Part shown: piece by piece, positions 14,952 to 24,559 of the stretch | Layout: each line of letters begins with the position of its first letter | Position numbering within the stretch: position 1 is the first letter of the stretch | Assembly: GCF_035083965.1 (NCBI RefSeq) | Contig: NC_089731.1 | Coordinates: 627,501 to 691,500, forward strand | Origin: Branchiostoma lanceolatum | Taxonomy: Eukaryota > Chordata > Leptocardii > Amphioxiformes > Branchiostomatidae | DNA: 64,000 nucleotides | Direction: 5' to 3' | Program-made: the position numbers and the translations under genes | The notes under the pieces: generated by a model | Told to the model about the DNA's origin: nothing | Seen by the model: the letters and a program-made list of their open reading frames with translations, nothing else | Database searches by the model: none

Positions 14952-17900
14952 AATTTTACGTCTTTTATTCCCCATCATATGGGGGTTGGATGTGCTTGCA
15001 CATCGACGGGGAAGCCCCAGAGCTTGTCATCAAGAGCTGGATGCCCTACCTAACGCCAACCCAAACCCTACTGCTGGGCTTAGGACATGGGAAATATTGT
15101 GTAATCTTTATGAAATTGACATTTAATGCCACTTTTTTACTGCATTTGTGTGATAATTTCATCTCAAAAGCAGCACAAAAATAAGCACAAAAATACACCG
15201 TTTCCTCTGTGTAGAAATGACTTAGAAATTGAAGTTTTTAGTTCAAGTTTCAAGCCCCATAAAATGCTCTGGATGCCTTTAAGAGTAGCAATGTGTATTT
15301 ATGAAGTTCCAAAGCAGCCAAGATAGCTAACATTATTTTGAATTTGATTTATTTGTAATCTTAAATATAGTCTTTCATGTATATGTCATGTAATGTAACC
15401 ATGCTATATTTCAAATTTTACCAATAGTTCAGTTTTAAAAGTTGCAGTGGTGGTGTGTTTACTTAGTCTTAATTGGCAAGGCTTTTTAAACACGATCATG
15501 TATGGTCTGTTAATTGCTGATAAAAGCCATCTCCCATCTCTCAGGTATTACGTACAACTCTGCCCATTGTCTTGACTCCGTGCCGACTGGTTTCGTAAAA
15601 GAAACTAAAAAAATCTACATCAACCACCTCCGCTCCCCTACGCTCCTGGAGTGGTCCTTCCCAAACATCTCCGACCTCCAACATCTGTGGATCCAGAGGT
15701 CAAACGTTTCCTCGATCTGGCCTGGGGCCTTTAGGGGCCTGTCGTTCCTTCGTGAACTCCACCTTGAGGACAACCGAATCTCCAGTCTAGGTACGTTGGA
15801 TACCCAAGTGAGGTGTCCATCTTTTACCTGTGAGTAAGGAAAGTTGTGTCAAGTGCCTCTCCTAAGGTCACAACACAATGTCATGTCAGGGGATACAAAC
15901 CCAGGACCTCTGGGTTCTAGGCCAAACACCCTAACCGTTATGCCAACATGATGCTACACTGATACAACAATAAATATCTGATTCTAATTTTGCCTTTGAT
16001 GATAATTCTGTTGGTATGACATGTAAGTGTTTCTTGTCGTCTTAAAGTTTCTAAATATCACGCTCTATTTCCTTTCTCCTCAGAACCTGATGCTTTCTTT
16101 GGGCTCGAGACACTAGCAAATCTGTTCCTTGACAAGAATGCCATCTCTGCTGTGTCGCAGTACGCGTTCCGTGCCTTGCATAACCTCACCATGCTGTCTC
16201 TGACCCACAACCGACTGAGTTCTCTGCCCGTCAACGCACTTCTGCAGCCTACAGCGCTGACCATGGCCGACCTGCGAAACAACTCTATCACCACGATTGA
16301 CAGCGACGTCACACGCTTCAAGCAAAACCTGCGGTTTAGGATAGAGGATAACGTGCTGCGATGCGACGGGAACCTAACATGGTTCATCTGCAACCTGCCG
16401 CACCTGACACAGATTTCCAACCGCGACAATCTGACGTGCGCATCCCCTGGTGACGTCCGAGGGACCGCACTTAGCGCCATGAGGAAGGATGTCTGCCCAA
16501 CCACACCCGCCACACTCCCCCCCTCGACTGAAAACAGATCGAGGATTGAGTCTGTAAACCAGGACACAAGCAATGCGTCCACCACAACCCAGTACAACGA
16601 GACCATTCCTGCTGAGGACGGCAGCGAGCGGTCAGCCGCTAAGGACGACAAGCCAGTCTCTCAGCAAACTACCGAGATGGACCATGTCATCATTCTTCCC
16701 GGGGGAGACCCGATCACCAACAGGAATGAGCACAGCACCTACATACTGGCGATGACCAGTGCCGCTGCTGTGCCACTCCTCTTCGTGCTGGCCTCAGTCA
16801 GCGTCCTCTTCATCTACAAACGCTGGCGTGAGGCGAGTTTGGCCGATCACAACGAACCAACAAGAAGGGATGATGAACCTACATCCGCAGAAACCGACGG
16901 AAGCCAGAAAATTGAGCCGTATGCAGTGACATATGCGGAGGGGAGACAAGCATCGGACGACTCAGCAGACAGAGAACCCAACCCAGCTGCCCAAAACCAG
17001 ACATCAGGAGATGACGATACCATCCAGCCATATGCTGAGGCCTTCGATGAAGACGAAGGACCAAAGATCAAGCCTTACGCAGTGGCCTACAAGGAAGACC
17101 CAGGGCAACATGACGACATAAAGATCCCCCTGTATGCTGTCCACTGTCTCGACACACCACAAAATGCAGAGGAAGATTCTGCACCACCGGAAAACATCAC
17201 CGGCCAACAGGCGGCAATCCCGGAAGAACCAGTTGCCCAATCAGAAAACCAGCCACTGCCGAAAGATGGCATCAAGCCAACCGATGGAAAAGGTCCCTAC
17301 GGAATGGAGGAGGAAAACAAGATTCCAAGCGTGAGCAGGATCTATGGGAATGGATCTCAGCCAGCTGGTTCAGAAGATCACAGCACATCTCATGTCCTAT
17401 ACAACCCAGCTCATGGACAGCACGAGAGTAAGGACAGCACACCTCATGTCCTGTACAACCCAGCTCATGGACAGCACGAGAGTAAGGACAGCACACTTCA
17501 TGTCCTGTACAGCCCAACTCATGGACAGCACGAGAGTAAGGACAGCACACCTCATGTCCTGTACAACCCAGCTCATGGACAGCACGAGAGTAAGGACAGC
17601 ACATCTCATGTCCTGTACAACCCAGCTCATGGACAGCCTTAGAGCAAGGACAGCACATCTCATGTCCTGTACAACACAGCTCATGGACAGCCTGAGAGTA
17701 AGGACAGAACAACCCATGTCCTGTACAACCCAGCTCATGGACAGTCCAAGTAGTAAGGACAGCACATCTCACATCCTGCACACAATCCATGGCCAGCTCA
17801 TGGATAGCCCGAGAGAAAGGAAAATCATAGCACATTTCATGTCCCGCACAACCCAGCTCATGGACAGCCTTAAGCTTAGAGTAAGGACAGCACATCTCAT

Positions 17901-20900
17901 GTCCTGTACAACCCAGCTCATGGACAGAAGTGACAGCAATCACAGCAAGGACAGCACATCTCATGTCCTGTACAACCCAGCTCATGGACAGAAGTGACAG
18001 CAATCACAGTAAGGACAGCACATCTCGTGTCCTGCATAAACAGCTCATGGACAGCCCAAGTAGTAAAGACAGTACAACCCATGCCCTGTACAACCCAGCT
18101 CATGGACAGCCCAAGTAGTAAAGACAGCACAACACATGTCCTGTACAACACAGCTCATGGACAGTAAAAGTAGTAAGGACAGCACAACCCATGCCCTGTA
18201 CAACCCAGCTCATGGACAGCCCAAGTAGTAAAGACAGCACAACACATGTCCTGTACAACCCAGCTCGTGGATAGTAAAAGTAGTAAGGACAGCACAACCC
18301 ATGTCCTGTACAACCCAGCTCATGGACAGTAAAAGTAGTAAGGGTAGCACAACCCATGTCCTGTATGTACAAGCCAGCTCATGCATGGACCATGAGCTTG
18401 AGTATAAAGACAGCACAACTCAAACATGTATTTTTAATGTAATTTCAGTGAGTAACATACAATATGTTTTTAATGTAATTTCAGCGTGCCAATATTAATT
18501 GTAGTAATCTAATTTCAAGGTAGTTTTAGTGTACCATGTACATGTACATGTGTTTTCAATGTAATTTCAGTGTGCCATGTACATGTACATTAATTTTTTG
18601 TAAATTCAATCTCATTTCAGTGAGCAAAGTACATGGGTTTTTAAGTGTAATCTTAGAGAGCAACATGGCTGTTAAGTTACAAAGTAAATGTGTCAAATGT
18701 ACATGTAGAATGTCAGATCTTCTGAGGGAAGGCTTTATGATTGATGGCTGAAAATGAGTTAATTATTAATTTTAATGTCAGAAGAACCCTAAAATGTTAT
18801 ACAGCAACACAGATGGGGTTTAGATGATACATTGTAACAAGGATGAAAGGAACCACTGCACTTGAGTAGAATCCTAGTCAGCAATTAAAGTATCTTCAAT
18901 TCATGAAATACAATAACGACTAACTCTTCAATGAGTCCTTAGAGAATCTATTTAGGTGCATGACTTATTTTGTATAATAATCATATTGTATGAAGTTCAC
19001 ACTTAAGTTTTCATTCTCTCAAACTTTATCATTACATCCTATTGGCATTTTGGAAAACAGCTTGATTATAGAATTTAGGAAACCGAAAAACAAAATGACA
19101 GTGTATACAAACAAGAAATTCTTTAAAATGGCTGGCAACTAGCCTCTGTTGCAGACTCCTTCCTAGTGCTTAAAATTTTTTCAAGTTACCATTCTCCTAT
19201 TATGCTATGGTCATAATATAATGAGTGATACATATAGAATACAACACAGGGTATTCTGTATCACCAGAGGTACCCACCCGACCGCGGGTCGGGCTGGGAC
19301 CGAGGTCGGGACCCGCGGTCGGGCTGGGACCAAGGGTGATGCGGAATACAACGTGTTGTACTTTGTTTATGTCATACCTTGGTCATACCCACCTGAGAAA
19401 ACACACATTTCAATGAGGAATGCGCCAGAGGTTGAGGGAGTTTTGTGTCCTCGAACATAAAACTGTAACAACATTGATTCTAACCTCCGAATCTGGTATT
19501 CGAATTTCCGACGGCGGTGCAACCATTGCGCTCGACATGCATTCCATGCAAGCCTGTGTGATAACACTCCCGAAACCCTATGTGATCCGGATAGTTATCA
19601 CACTGTCCGGAACACCCATATCAGGCCCAGGTATGACATAATATTAGATAACTCTTGTTTACATATAAATGTCTGAGGTCCAGTCTTACCTCCCACTCTA
19701 GCGTCCGGTGCCACGCCCACCCCGCACAGACTGTTGTTAGCAAGGGCTGTGGCCACGCCTGCCACCTTCGTACCGTGTCTGGGGTAGGAACAAAGGACAC
19801 AAAATCAGCCTATAAGAGACATACTGGAAATAATACTGATTTAAGTTGAGAACAAATGGTGGATTGATTTCTTGAAGTTGGATGGACTGGGCAGTGATTT
19901 GATGTTAGGTGTTCCTGGTTGGCACAGTGGAGAAAGATCCACTTTCAAACAACAATCCTTTGCAATTCAAGTCTCTTGAAACAAAAAGGCAGGCCTGTGA
20001 CATGTGGCATGAGAACATGAAAACCTCATCAGCAGTGGAAACAATAAGATGCTCACCCTGTGGAATCAGCAGGATGTGACGGGTCCCTGTCTCCATCCAC
20101 CACATCTGTGCTCAGGGCTGCATCCTAACAACAACAGGGAAACATAAAGGTCAACTATGCAAACACACATCTGAGAGCAACTTTTGGTATAATATTAATC
20201 AAAACTAGTGTGAAGCTTTAACTGTTTCCTGTCTACTAATAAGAATACAGAATCTGAACATGATAATACTGCAATAATAATTAATGTGCATTGTACATGT
20301 GTATTCAAGTTGACAATAAGACGTAAGTAAATACCCTCAGTGAGGCCCAGGGATACCAAGACGGAGATGGGTTCCGTCCTAAACACCTAGCCTTATGGCG
20401 CGGGAGGACTTTTTAAAAAAAATAACTGTGGATGAAATCTCTAAAGAGTCATCAATTTCCAACAGCATCCACTGTCTTTCATCGGTGACTGAGTCTAATC
20501 TTCATTGACGTAACTTGTTGCACTGAGACTACCAAAAAGTCTTAATTTGACTGTTGCAACATAATTAAGCGATACACAATGTAGGTACATGGCAGTGACC
20601 TACATAGTTGAGGTCAGGGTGGTTGGTCTGAAGCCCATCGTCCACCACAGCTACGTTGACGCCCTGTCCCGTATAACCTCTCAACCAGGCACCCGATATG
20701 TGCATGTCCAAACCTGAGCAGTGGTTCTGCGAACATAAATGTCATGTGTAAATTAGATAATTGATTAGTTACATCTAATCTTACAACTGCTTCATGAATC
20801 AATGAATCTAACATACCTTAAAAGAATGTACGATACTATAGGCCTTTCTGTACGAAGTATGTTCTCCTTATTAACAGTTGAACAATCAGTGCAAAAATTG

Positions 20901-22441
20901 CGCCGATTTATTTTCCCTTCTGGGAAAATTTGCCTAATTTTAAACCAGTGAACCCTTTATTCTTTGATCTTGGATCTGACGGCCATTTTCGGATGGTGAC
21001 GTAAAGCAGGCGGCCCCGTGTATGAGGGAGCTTCAGGTATAAGCCTCAAGCCTCAAACCTCTGCACGTAAAAGAACCCAACACATTTATCGAGAAGAGTA
21101 GGGGTGACCCGGTGTGCTTGGCCAAAAACGCGAGCCGTAGCAAAGCCACATTGCACTACCACTATATATACATGTAGCTACATGTACTTAAGAAAGCATC
21201 ATGCTTCACCTCAAATAAGGATGCCTTGAAACAAGAAAAAACGAATGTACAATGTTGTTTACCATGTACCACTCCTGTTTGGGCCAGTCAGGATCGTTGA
21301 GACACACATCAAGGGTAACCCTCTCTGACCTGTCGACCCTTGACCTGGCGACCCCTGACCTGGCGACCCTCTCCTTCCACACCTGCTGCACCACCCATCT
21401 CACCTGTGTGTCAGGTGGAGAAAAAAGGTGTTAAAAATGCTTTTGACTTTAACATATATATCTAAAAAAAATATGAAATACATGTATCTAAAATCTAAGC
21501 CTAAAACACTATTTCTGAGACTGACCCTGAGCCTTAAGATCTATGTTGGTGGGATTTTGAATATTGCAATTATTACTAACATATCAATATTGCACAAACA
21601 TAATCTAGACTTTAGTCTTCAGCCTTTTCTATTGTTCTTCACACTGTGCTTTAGGGGACTGAAAATCACATGCAGTTTTAAAAAAACATCTACTTACTGA
21701 GTTTTCCTGAAGGAGCCCGTGGTGCTTCTCATGGCTAGCACTTGTGGAACGTCTTGAGACATGGCTGTGTCTTAACAGATGGTAGTCTCCGAATATCTAC
21801 CAGAGAGGAAAAAAGTTTCGTCTTCTTAATTGTGTATCTCATCACATTTAGCTATGAAAACTATACAGAGTTAATGTAGAACATCGGACAGACAAAAGAT
21901 TTGAGACAAGGTGAAATGTATTTACCCAGTACCAGACTGTTTTTGTTGCAAATAATTTTATTTTGTCTATTGGTTTTGCTGAGACACAGGTAGTAATAAT
22001 GCCAGGCTTGCACAACATAGTAGATAATTATTGTCATTGACTAAGTTGTTAAGTTTAGACCCTTTTTTTTCAGATAAAGACAACAAATACAACAGGGAAC
22101 CGTTCAAGCAAAGATAACAACATAGATGTTGTCAGTTTAGTGTGTTAGAGGGCAACTTGTAAAGGCACTTATGCCCATGTTATTCCCTCCCTTTCACTGT
22201 CATAAATTCAAATAAAACAATAAACCAAGACTGAGTCAGTACCCTGCCTCCCACATTTATTTTTGTGGCATCATAACCTTACCTTTCCCCCGTATGTGAA
22301 GCCGTGTTTGTTGGCTAGTCTGATGGCCTCCTCCTGCCCCCCCTCCACCTCTACAGCCCACTCATTACTGTACAGGGGGTCACGGCAGGTCACGGCCACA
22401 GCCAACACTAGCAGCACCGCAACGGCCCATAGTCTGGTCAT
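30..22441 (-). CDS. Furin-like proprotein convertase (PCSK family), complete, 14 coding exons
   Basis: Calcium-dependent subtilisin-type endoprotease expected to cleave secretory precursors after basic residues. Coding exons in transcript order: 22283-22441, 21698-21796, 21263-21403, 20604-20726, 20057-20124, 19690-19778, 5473-5654, 4268-4492, 3547-3647, 2799-2914, 1955-2075, 1147-1329, 635-771, 30-289. All junctions are GT-AG and in phase; total 2004 bp, 667 residues. Residues 1-20 are a signal peptide; the prodomain begins YSNEWAVEVEGG and contains KHGF and IFGDYH. A possible autocleavage motif is RVDR in exon 3. Catalytic residues are Asp162 (VVDDG), His198 (GHGTKVAG), Asn302 (SSGNGG, oxyanion) and Ser379 (QSSAGAP). 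The P domain covers about 450-590 (RRGHLEGTLTSPMGT, NKWTLTLYGTE). There is no Cys-rich domain. The C-terminus is hydrophobic up to the stop, compatible with a GPI signal or tail anchor (inference). A splice acceptor 1 nt before the ATG implies an upstream 5'UTR exon. Which PCSK orthologue it is cannot be told by eye. Confidence 0.93.
1775..1880 (-). repeat. Partial duplicate of convertase exon 11 with its donor
   Basis: This stretch repeats the 3' part of the real exon (1955-2075), from GFGLLDASK onward through MVHTPPAPG and the donor GTAAGG, but lacks the acceptor and first codons. It lies downstream of the real exon in transcript sense, separated from it by an AC-rich microsatellite. It supplies a second identical donor in the same intron. 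It is not expected to be spliced in as an exon because it has no acceptor. Confidence 0.85.
1881..1940. repeat. ACAC/ACAG-rich microsatellite
   Basis: CA-rich simple repeat with interspersed CAGACACA units. It joins the two copies of the convertase exon 11 edge and probably marks the duplication breakpoint. Confidence 0.9.
2500..2789. repeat. Long polypyrimidine (CT)n tract
   Basis: About 290 bp almost entirely C and T on the plus strand, mostly CTCTCT with CCTT interruptions. It lies in the convertase intron after exon 10, only about 10 bp from the exon 10 donor at 2799. Open frames through it encode only Ser/Leu/Pro repeats and are not genes. Confidence 0.95.
3915..4267 (-). repeat. Two partial duplicates of convertase exon 8 plus donor, separated by (CAAA)n
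   Basis: Two copies (about 3981-4087 and 4132-4239) repeat the last ~105 bp of real exon 8 (4268-4492), from the SVSGTG region through GGREM and the donor GTTTGT. Each is bordered by AAAC/CAAA runs. In transcript sense they lie downstream of the true exon and offer two extra donors. Small differences separate the copies: one reads GRRAAHCEAC where the true exon reads GRRSAHCEAC. The arrangement indicates tandem duplication through the CAAA run. Confidence 0.88.
4517..4880. repeat. Tandem repeat, four units of about 100 bp
   Basis: The block GAAGACCTTTATTGC...CTTGGCTAAGTACAGG recurs at about 4517, 4616, 4717 and 4818 with few changes; the last copy is shortened. It begins just upstream (transcript sense) of the convertase exon 8 acceptor at 4492 and does not copy exon sequence. 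No coding signal. Confidence 0.9.
5700..5930. repeat. Tandem repeat of about 50-60 bp (CACCAGCTTCTGTATCTG)
   Basis: Four to five imperfect units containing CACCAGCTTCTGTATCTG and TAGCCGGTATAAC, in the large convertase intron beside exon 7. Related sequence (ACACCAGG...AGATACAGAG) occurs near 9660-9765 and 37900-37970, so the unit probably derives from an interspersed repeat. Confidence 0.8.
6076..6161. repeat. Near-perfect 41-bp inverted repeat (hairpin)
   Basis: Arms 6076-6116 and 6121-6161 are reverse complements with one mismatch (CTCAGGCAAC against CTCAAGCAAC) and a 4-base GATT loop. The outer ends read ACGCC and GGCGT. It lies in the convertase intron, away from exons. It could be a compact foldback MITE; no target-site duplication is obvious. 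Confidence 0.92.
7029..7166 (+). mobile_element. Relic of the C-terminus of a LINE reverse-transcriptase ORF
   Basis: One frame reads RRTYIDQLAGDVG, then SEDLDQLMADRDAWRERAAL and RASRPI before a stop. The pattern (R-R/K-T-x-x-D-Q-L, then A-DRD-WR) is typical of the last residues of non-LTR retrotransposon ORF2 proteins. It is followed by a short GATGACGAAGA tail. No RT core or endonuclease is seen upstream, so this is a 5'-truncated insertion. The clade (CR1, L2, RTE or other) cannot be assigned from this piece. Confidence 0.72.
7767..7995 (+). mobile_element. tRNA-derived SINE-like sequence upstream of the first LRR gene
   Basis: It contains a tRNA-like promoter (GTAGTCCAGTGGTTA, then GTTTGAATCCCGG like a B box) followed by a body with GGACGGGACGTTAAG and CATTGTGCTTGTCG. 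The second LRR gene has the same sequence at 14285-14500, so it was present before the gene duplication. It may contribute to the 5'UTR or promoter of the LRR genes (inference). Confidence 0.65.
8082..11561 (+). CDS. LRR single-pass transmembrane receptor, first copy, three exons
   Basis: Exons 8082-8295, 8818-9063 and 10177-11561, all in phase with GT-AG borders; 614 residues. Signal peptide at 1-22 (ALVLLLLACSHLHFVLA), then a Cys-rich N-terminal cap. Leucine-rich repeats follow (about 90-260; LQHLWIQRSN, LAHLFLDKNAISS, LTTLSLTRNLLSS), then an LRRCT-like cap (NMLRCDGNLTWLICNL, RKDDCP). Next come a Thr/Pro stalk with a short repeat, a TM helix near 399-426 (AVAVPLLLVLASVSVLFIY) and a cytoplasmic tail. 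The tail carries EPYAVTY, RPYAVAY, KPYAVAY, PLYAA and ALYNPAHGQ, candidate phosphotyrosine sites. Tail function is unknown; none is a canonical ITIM. The gene is nested antisense in intron 6 of the convertase. The start matches the paralogue at 14618, context CACCAAGATGG. Confidence 0.9.
9800..10125 (+). mobile_element. Interspersed repeat, SINE-like (family seen three times here)
   Basis: Starts at a CT run and contains ATGGGGGTTGGACGTGCTTG, TGGATGCCCTTCCTAA, GGGCTTAGGACATGGGAAAT and a tRNA-like 3' part (GGATTGAACCTGGGTCT). Near-copies are at 14910-15095 (shortened) and 48130-48445. It lies in intron 2 of the first LRR gene. Confidence 0.82.
10598..10700 (+). repeat. Coding 27-bp repeat in the LRR1 stalk (TTTATLPPS)
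   Basis: Four tandem units encode a Thr-rich stalk motif close to TTTATLPPS just outside the LRRCT cap. The paralogous gene has only one unit (TPATLPPS) at the same place. The repeat length is a multiple of three, so unit gain or loss keeps the frame and changes only stalk length. Confidence 0.9.
11470..12360 (+). repeat. 54-bp class minisatellite across and beyond the LRR1 stop codon
   Basis: Units contain AAGGACAGCACAACCCATG and GTACAACCCAGCTCATGGAC. The first one or two units are translated (THALYNPAHGQ). A TAG at 11559 ends the frame and more than a dozen increasingly degenerate units follow in the 3' region. Antisense frames through the array give long spurious ORFs. Confidence 0.92.
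13023..13159. mobile_element. MITE with TAGCCTC terminal inverted repeats
   Basis: Left end TAGCCTCTGTTGCAGACTCC and right end, reversed, TAGCCTCCATTGCAGACACC; arms of about 34 bp extend to CTGTTTTC. The element is 137 bp with an AT-rich centre and no ORF. A related element is at 22467-22607. A half copy with only the left end is at 19140-19175, in the matching flank of the second LRR gene. Confidence 0.82.
13870..14205. repeat. Tandem repeat of about 110 bp (GTGCCAATTTCAT / TGTACACGTGGGC)
   Basis: Three to four imperfect units with GACATGGGCAAATGAG, ATTATTGTAATTAC, GTGCCAATTTCAT and ATGTACACGTGGGC. Similar single-copy sequence lies upstream of the first LRR gene (about 7630-7690), so the array grew after the gene duplication. 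No coding potential. Confidence 0.85.
14285..14500 (+). mobile_element. tRNA-derived SINE-like sequence upstream of the second LRR gene
   Basis: Counterpart of 7767-7995: GTAGTCCAGTGGTTAGCAGC, a degenerate B box (GTTTAAATTCCGG), then TACGACGGGACATTGAG and CATTGTGCCTGTCG. The end lies about 115 bp before the start codon at 14618. Confidence 0.65.
14618..17642 (+). CDS. LRR single-pass transmembrane receptor, second copy, three exons
   Basis: Exons 14618-14831, 15545-15790 and 16084-17642, in phase; 672 residues. The first two exons have exactly the same lengths as in the paralogue (214 and 246 bp). The domain order is the same: signal peptide (ALVFLLLASSHLHFVLA), Cys-rich N-cap, LRRs, LRRCT (NVLRCDGNLTWFICNL, RKDVCP), short stalk, TM helix (AAAVPLLFVLASVSVLFIY) and tail. 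The tail has EPYAVTY, QPYAEAF, KPYAVAY, PLYAV and GPYGM, then five tandem units close to PHVLYNPAHGQHESKDST, each with one tyrosine. Its tail is about 60 residues longer than the first copy because more minisatellite units are in frame before the TAG at 17640. Likely a surface receptor; ligand and signalling unknown. Confidence 0.91.
14910..15095 (+). mobile_element. Shortened SINE-like repeat with (CT)n head
   Basis: A (TC)n run followed by the ATGGGGGTTGGATGTGCTTG block and GGGCTTAGGACATGGGAAAT, cut off before the tRNA-like 3' part present at 9800-10125. It lies in intron 1 of the second LRR gene, while the related copy is in intron 2 of the first gene, so these are independent insertions. 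Confidence 0.78.
17391..18390 (+). repeat. 54-bp minisatellite encoding the LRR2 tail and continuing past the stop
   Basis: Units carry GTACAACCCAGCTCATGGAC and GAGAGTAAGGACAGCAC. The first five are translated in frame; after the stop at 17640 the array continues for about 750 bp with altered or shortened units. The unit length of 54 bp is divisible by three, so unit number changes tail length without a frameshift. Confidence 0.93.
18391..19689. other. Non-coding flank of the LRR cluster inside convertase intron 6
   Basis: It holds several TTTTTAATGTAATTTCAG-like short repeats (18425-18600), the half MITE at 19140-19175 and a GC-rich repeat near 19270-19345 with mirrored GACCGCGGGTCGGG/GGGACCCGCGGTCGG motifs. 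The rest is AT-rich. No gene is visible. It ends at the convertase exon 6 donor. Confidence 0.7.
21060..21240. mobile_element. SINE-like repeat fragment
   Basis: Contains AAAAGAACCCAACACATTTA, GAGAAGAGTAGGGGTGACC and AAAGCATCATGCTTCACCTC. The same blocks are at 45107-45190 and 45590-45625 around a minisatellite, and AAAGAACCCGCCACACC with AGAGTAGGGGCATGCCC is at about 43260-43310. It lies in the convertase intron between exons 3 and 4. Confidence 0.7.
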
Positions 22442-22466
22442 TCTGGAATAAAACATGGAACATTAG

Positions 22467-22607
22467 TAGCCTCCTTTGCAGGCTTCCTAGAACGGCGGCG
22501 TATATATTTGGGGAGGGGGGGTGACGCAGGTTCTTACACGGGCCAAGATTCTCTAATGCCGGCAAGTGAGTTTTGCTGCCGTTCTAGGAAGCCTGCGAAG
22601 GAGGCTA
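22467..22607. mobile_element. 141-bp MITE with TAGCCTCC terminal inverted repeats
   Basis: Ends TAGCCTCCTTTGCAGGCTTC and its inverse (GAAGCCTGCGAAGGAGGCTA) form arms of about 30 bp reaching AGAACGGC. No ORF. The left edge is only 25 bp upstream (transcript sense) of the convertase start codon, next to the acceptor of the first coding exon. Confidence 0.88.
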
Positions 22608-24559
22608 AAGACTTATGTCTAATCTACCATGAAGATTATGTAATACTACATGTAACTATATCTATCTTTCCCAAACAGGTACTAGTACTAACTAAGATTG
22701 TTTTGTTGATTAAACCTGGTGAGATAGCAAAACAACTTGACACATTTACGAATTCACAAGTTCTGTTAGAGCATTGAACCATTTCATTCAAGTCTTGGGG
22801 ATAAAATGGAACTCAAACATCACATGCAAAAACACCTTACCTTAGAATATTCCTAAAGTGGATTACAAAGCTTACAATTACAATGTATCAGGAAAATAGG
22901 AAATCTTTTCTTCCGCAGCAGGGCGTTAGCTACATGTAGATGGTTCTGGCTGTTACTTTGCTTTGCTTACGTAAAGAGCAAACAGAGAATTAATCATTAA
23001 ACAAGCCTTTGCAGTCCTTGTTAGTTGTTACCGAGGAATAACATTGGTACATTATGAACATGCGTAGACTTTTGTAAGAAAACGTTTACCTACCCACAAC
23101 AGGTGTTGGCCTACTAGTATATGGATTGTCAGTGTTGTCACTGGGAAAAATACAGACAAAGCTCTATAACAATCAGCTGGTGACATGTAGCAGTTTAAAT
23201 TTTATCAAGGATCCAAGCTTTAGTTCTAAGACATTTGTGGTATGATCGCAGCCTTCTTGTCTCGTCAAAGACGAGAAATTTGCTTCCTTCTCTCCAAATT
23301 CACCTGCGTGCGTGACCGGCCCAGGCAGTGCTCTTGTGGGAATCATTAGTCTTTTCTTCTGAACACAGGAAATGTGAACCACGAATTCTGGGAAGTCCCT
23401 TTCACTTTATCAACAGTTTATTGCCCACGAAACAACTTGCCCTATTGAACGAACCCGTTCCCCCGCCCATATCCGTCAAACGTACAAAGGCCAAAACAAA
23501 GACATGAGAATCCAAAGAATTTGATCGAGGTTGAGCCGCTCTCTTATTGGTTGAACTGCTGGTTTGACAGACAGCAGTGAGGCAGTCACGGATCTTTGTT
23601 GTTAAACATGCAAATTTTGAACTTGAAGTAAGATCAAATTACAAGGATACTTTGTACACAATTCAACAGGCTGAGTAGCACAGATACAATTTGAAAGCGA
23701 ATACAGTATGCAGTTTAAAAGAAAGCTGGTAGGGGGCAAGCATTATGTAGTCAAGGCTAAAACAAAAAATCATAGAAAGAAATTCAGAACGTTTAGATGC
23801 AGTTTGTTTTTGGTATTTTTTTCCTGAATGTTCCTCCAAAACACAGGTGTGACATACAGGTGATTTACTCTTAGTCTTACACAGTTATACCATAAGTCAG
23901 AACTCCTTTGGATTTTTGTTGACAGATGTTAAACAACAGCAACAACACAACCTTTATACACTTTCATCACCGTCTCTTCTAAACACTTTCTACTTCCGGG
24001 TTAATAAAAATTTATTTAATATTATGACCGAAGGGACACACACATGCTTTAACATCACTCTTGCCTTTTCCCTTGGACTAAAACTACTTATATTTGCTGC
24101 CTGTAGAGTCTGTACCTTTGTCTTGCAATACGGCAGCCCCCGCATTGGTGGCGTTTCTGCGTGGCTGTTATTTGGAGGTGAAACGTTAATCAGTGATAAA
24201 AACACGTCCATGTGTTTACCTGCAGTATCTGCACTTCCTGCCACGCCTACTTAACAGGATATTCCATCCACCTAAATGGGGAAGTAGACTTTGATATAAA
24301 TACTAAAGCCTTTAAAAGTCTCAATGATATTAATTATTTTTTTCATATACATGAATATATCGCTTCTGCATTTTCTTGTTAGAGATATTACGGGAGAAGC
24401 TCTGTATATCAGATTTTAATGTAAGGTACCACCCCGTAAAACATTGACTTAGTCTGGACTTTTAGCCAATGAAACTTTGTCTCTTATAAGAACTCCCGCC
24501 AATTTACCCAGATAGAAAGCTCTCTCTGGTTGGTCGGTCGGAAAGAGTTGCGCAGTTCC
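22608..24559. promoter_or_regulatory. Head-to-head intergenic region of convertase and ELYS genes
   Basis: The two flanking genes point away from each other. Candidate minus-strand donors for a convertase 5'UTR exon are TCTAAG/GTAAGG at about 22840 and GTAG/GTAAAC at about 23085. A CCAAT box for the minus strand (ATTGG on plus) is near 23546 and a GC box (CCCGCCC) near 23463. A plus-strand CCAAT (GCCAATGAAA) is near 24465. No coding sequence is recognised. Exact transcription starts cannot be fixed from sequence. Confidence 0.5.
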
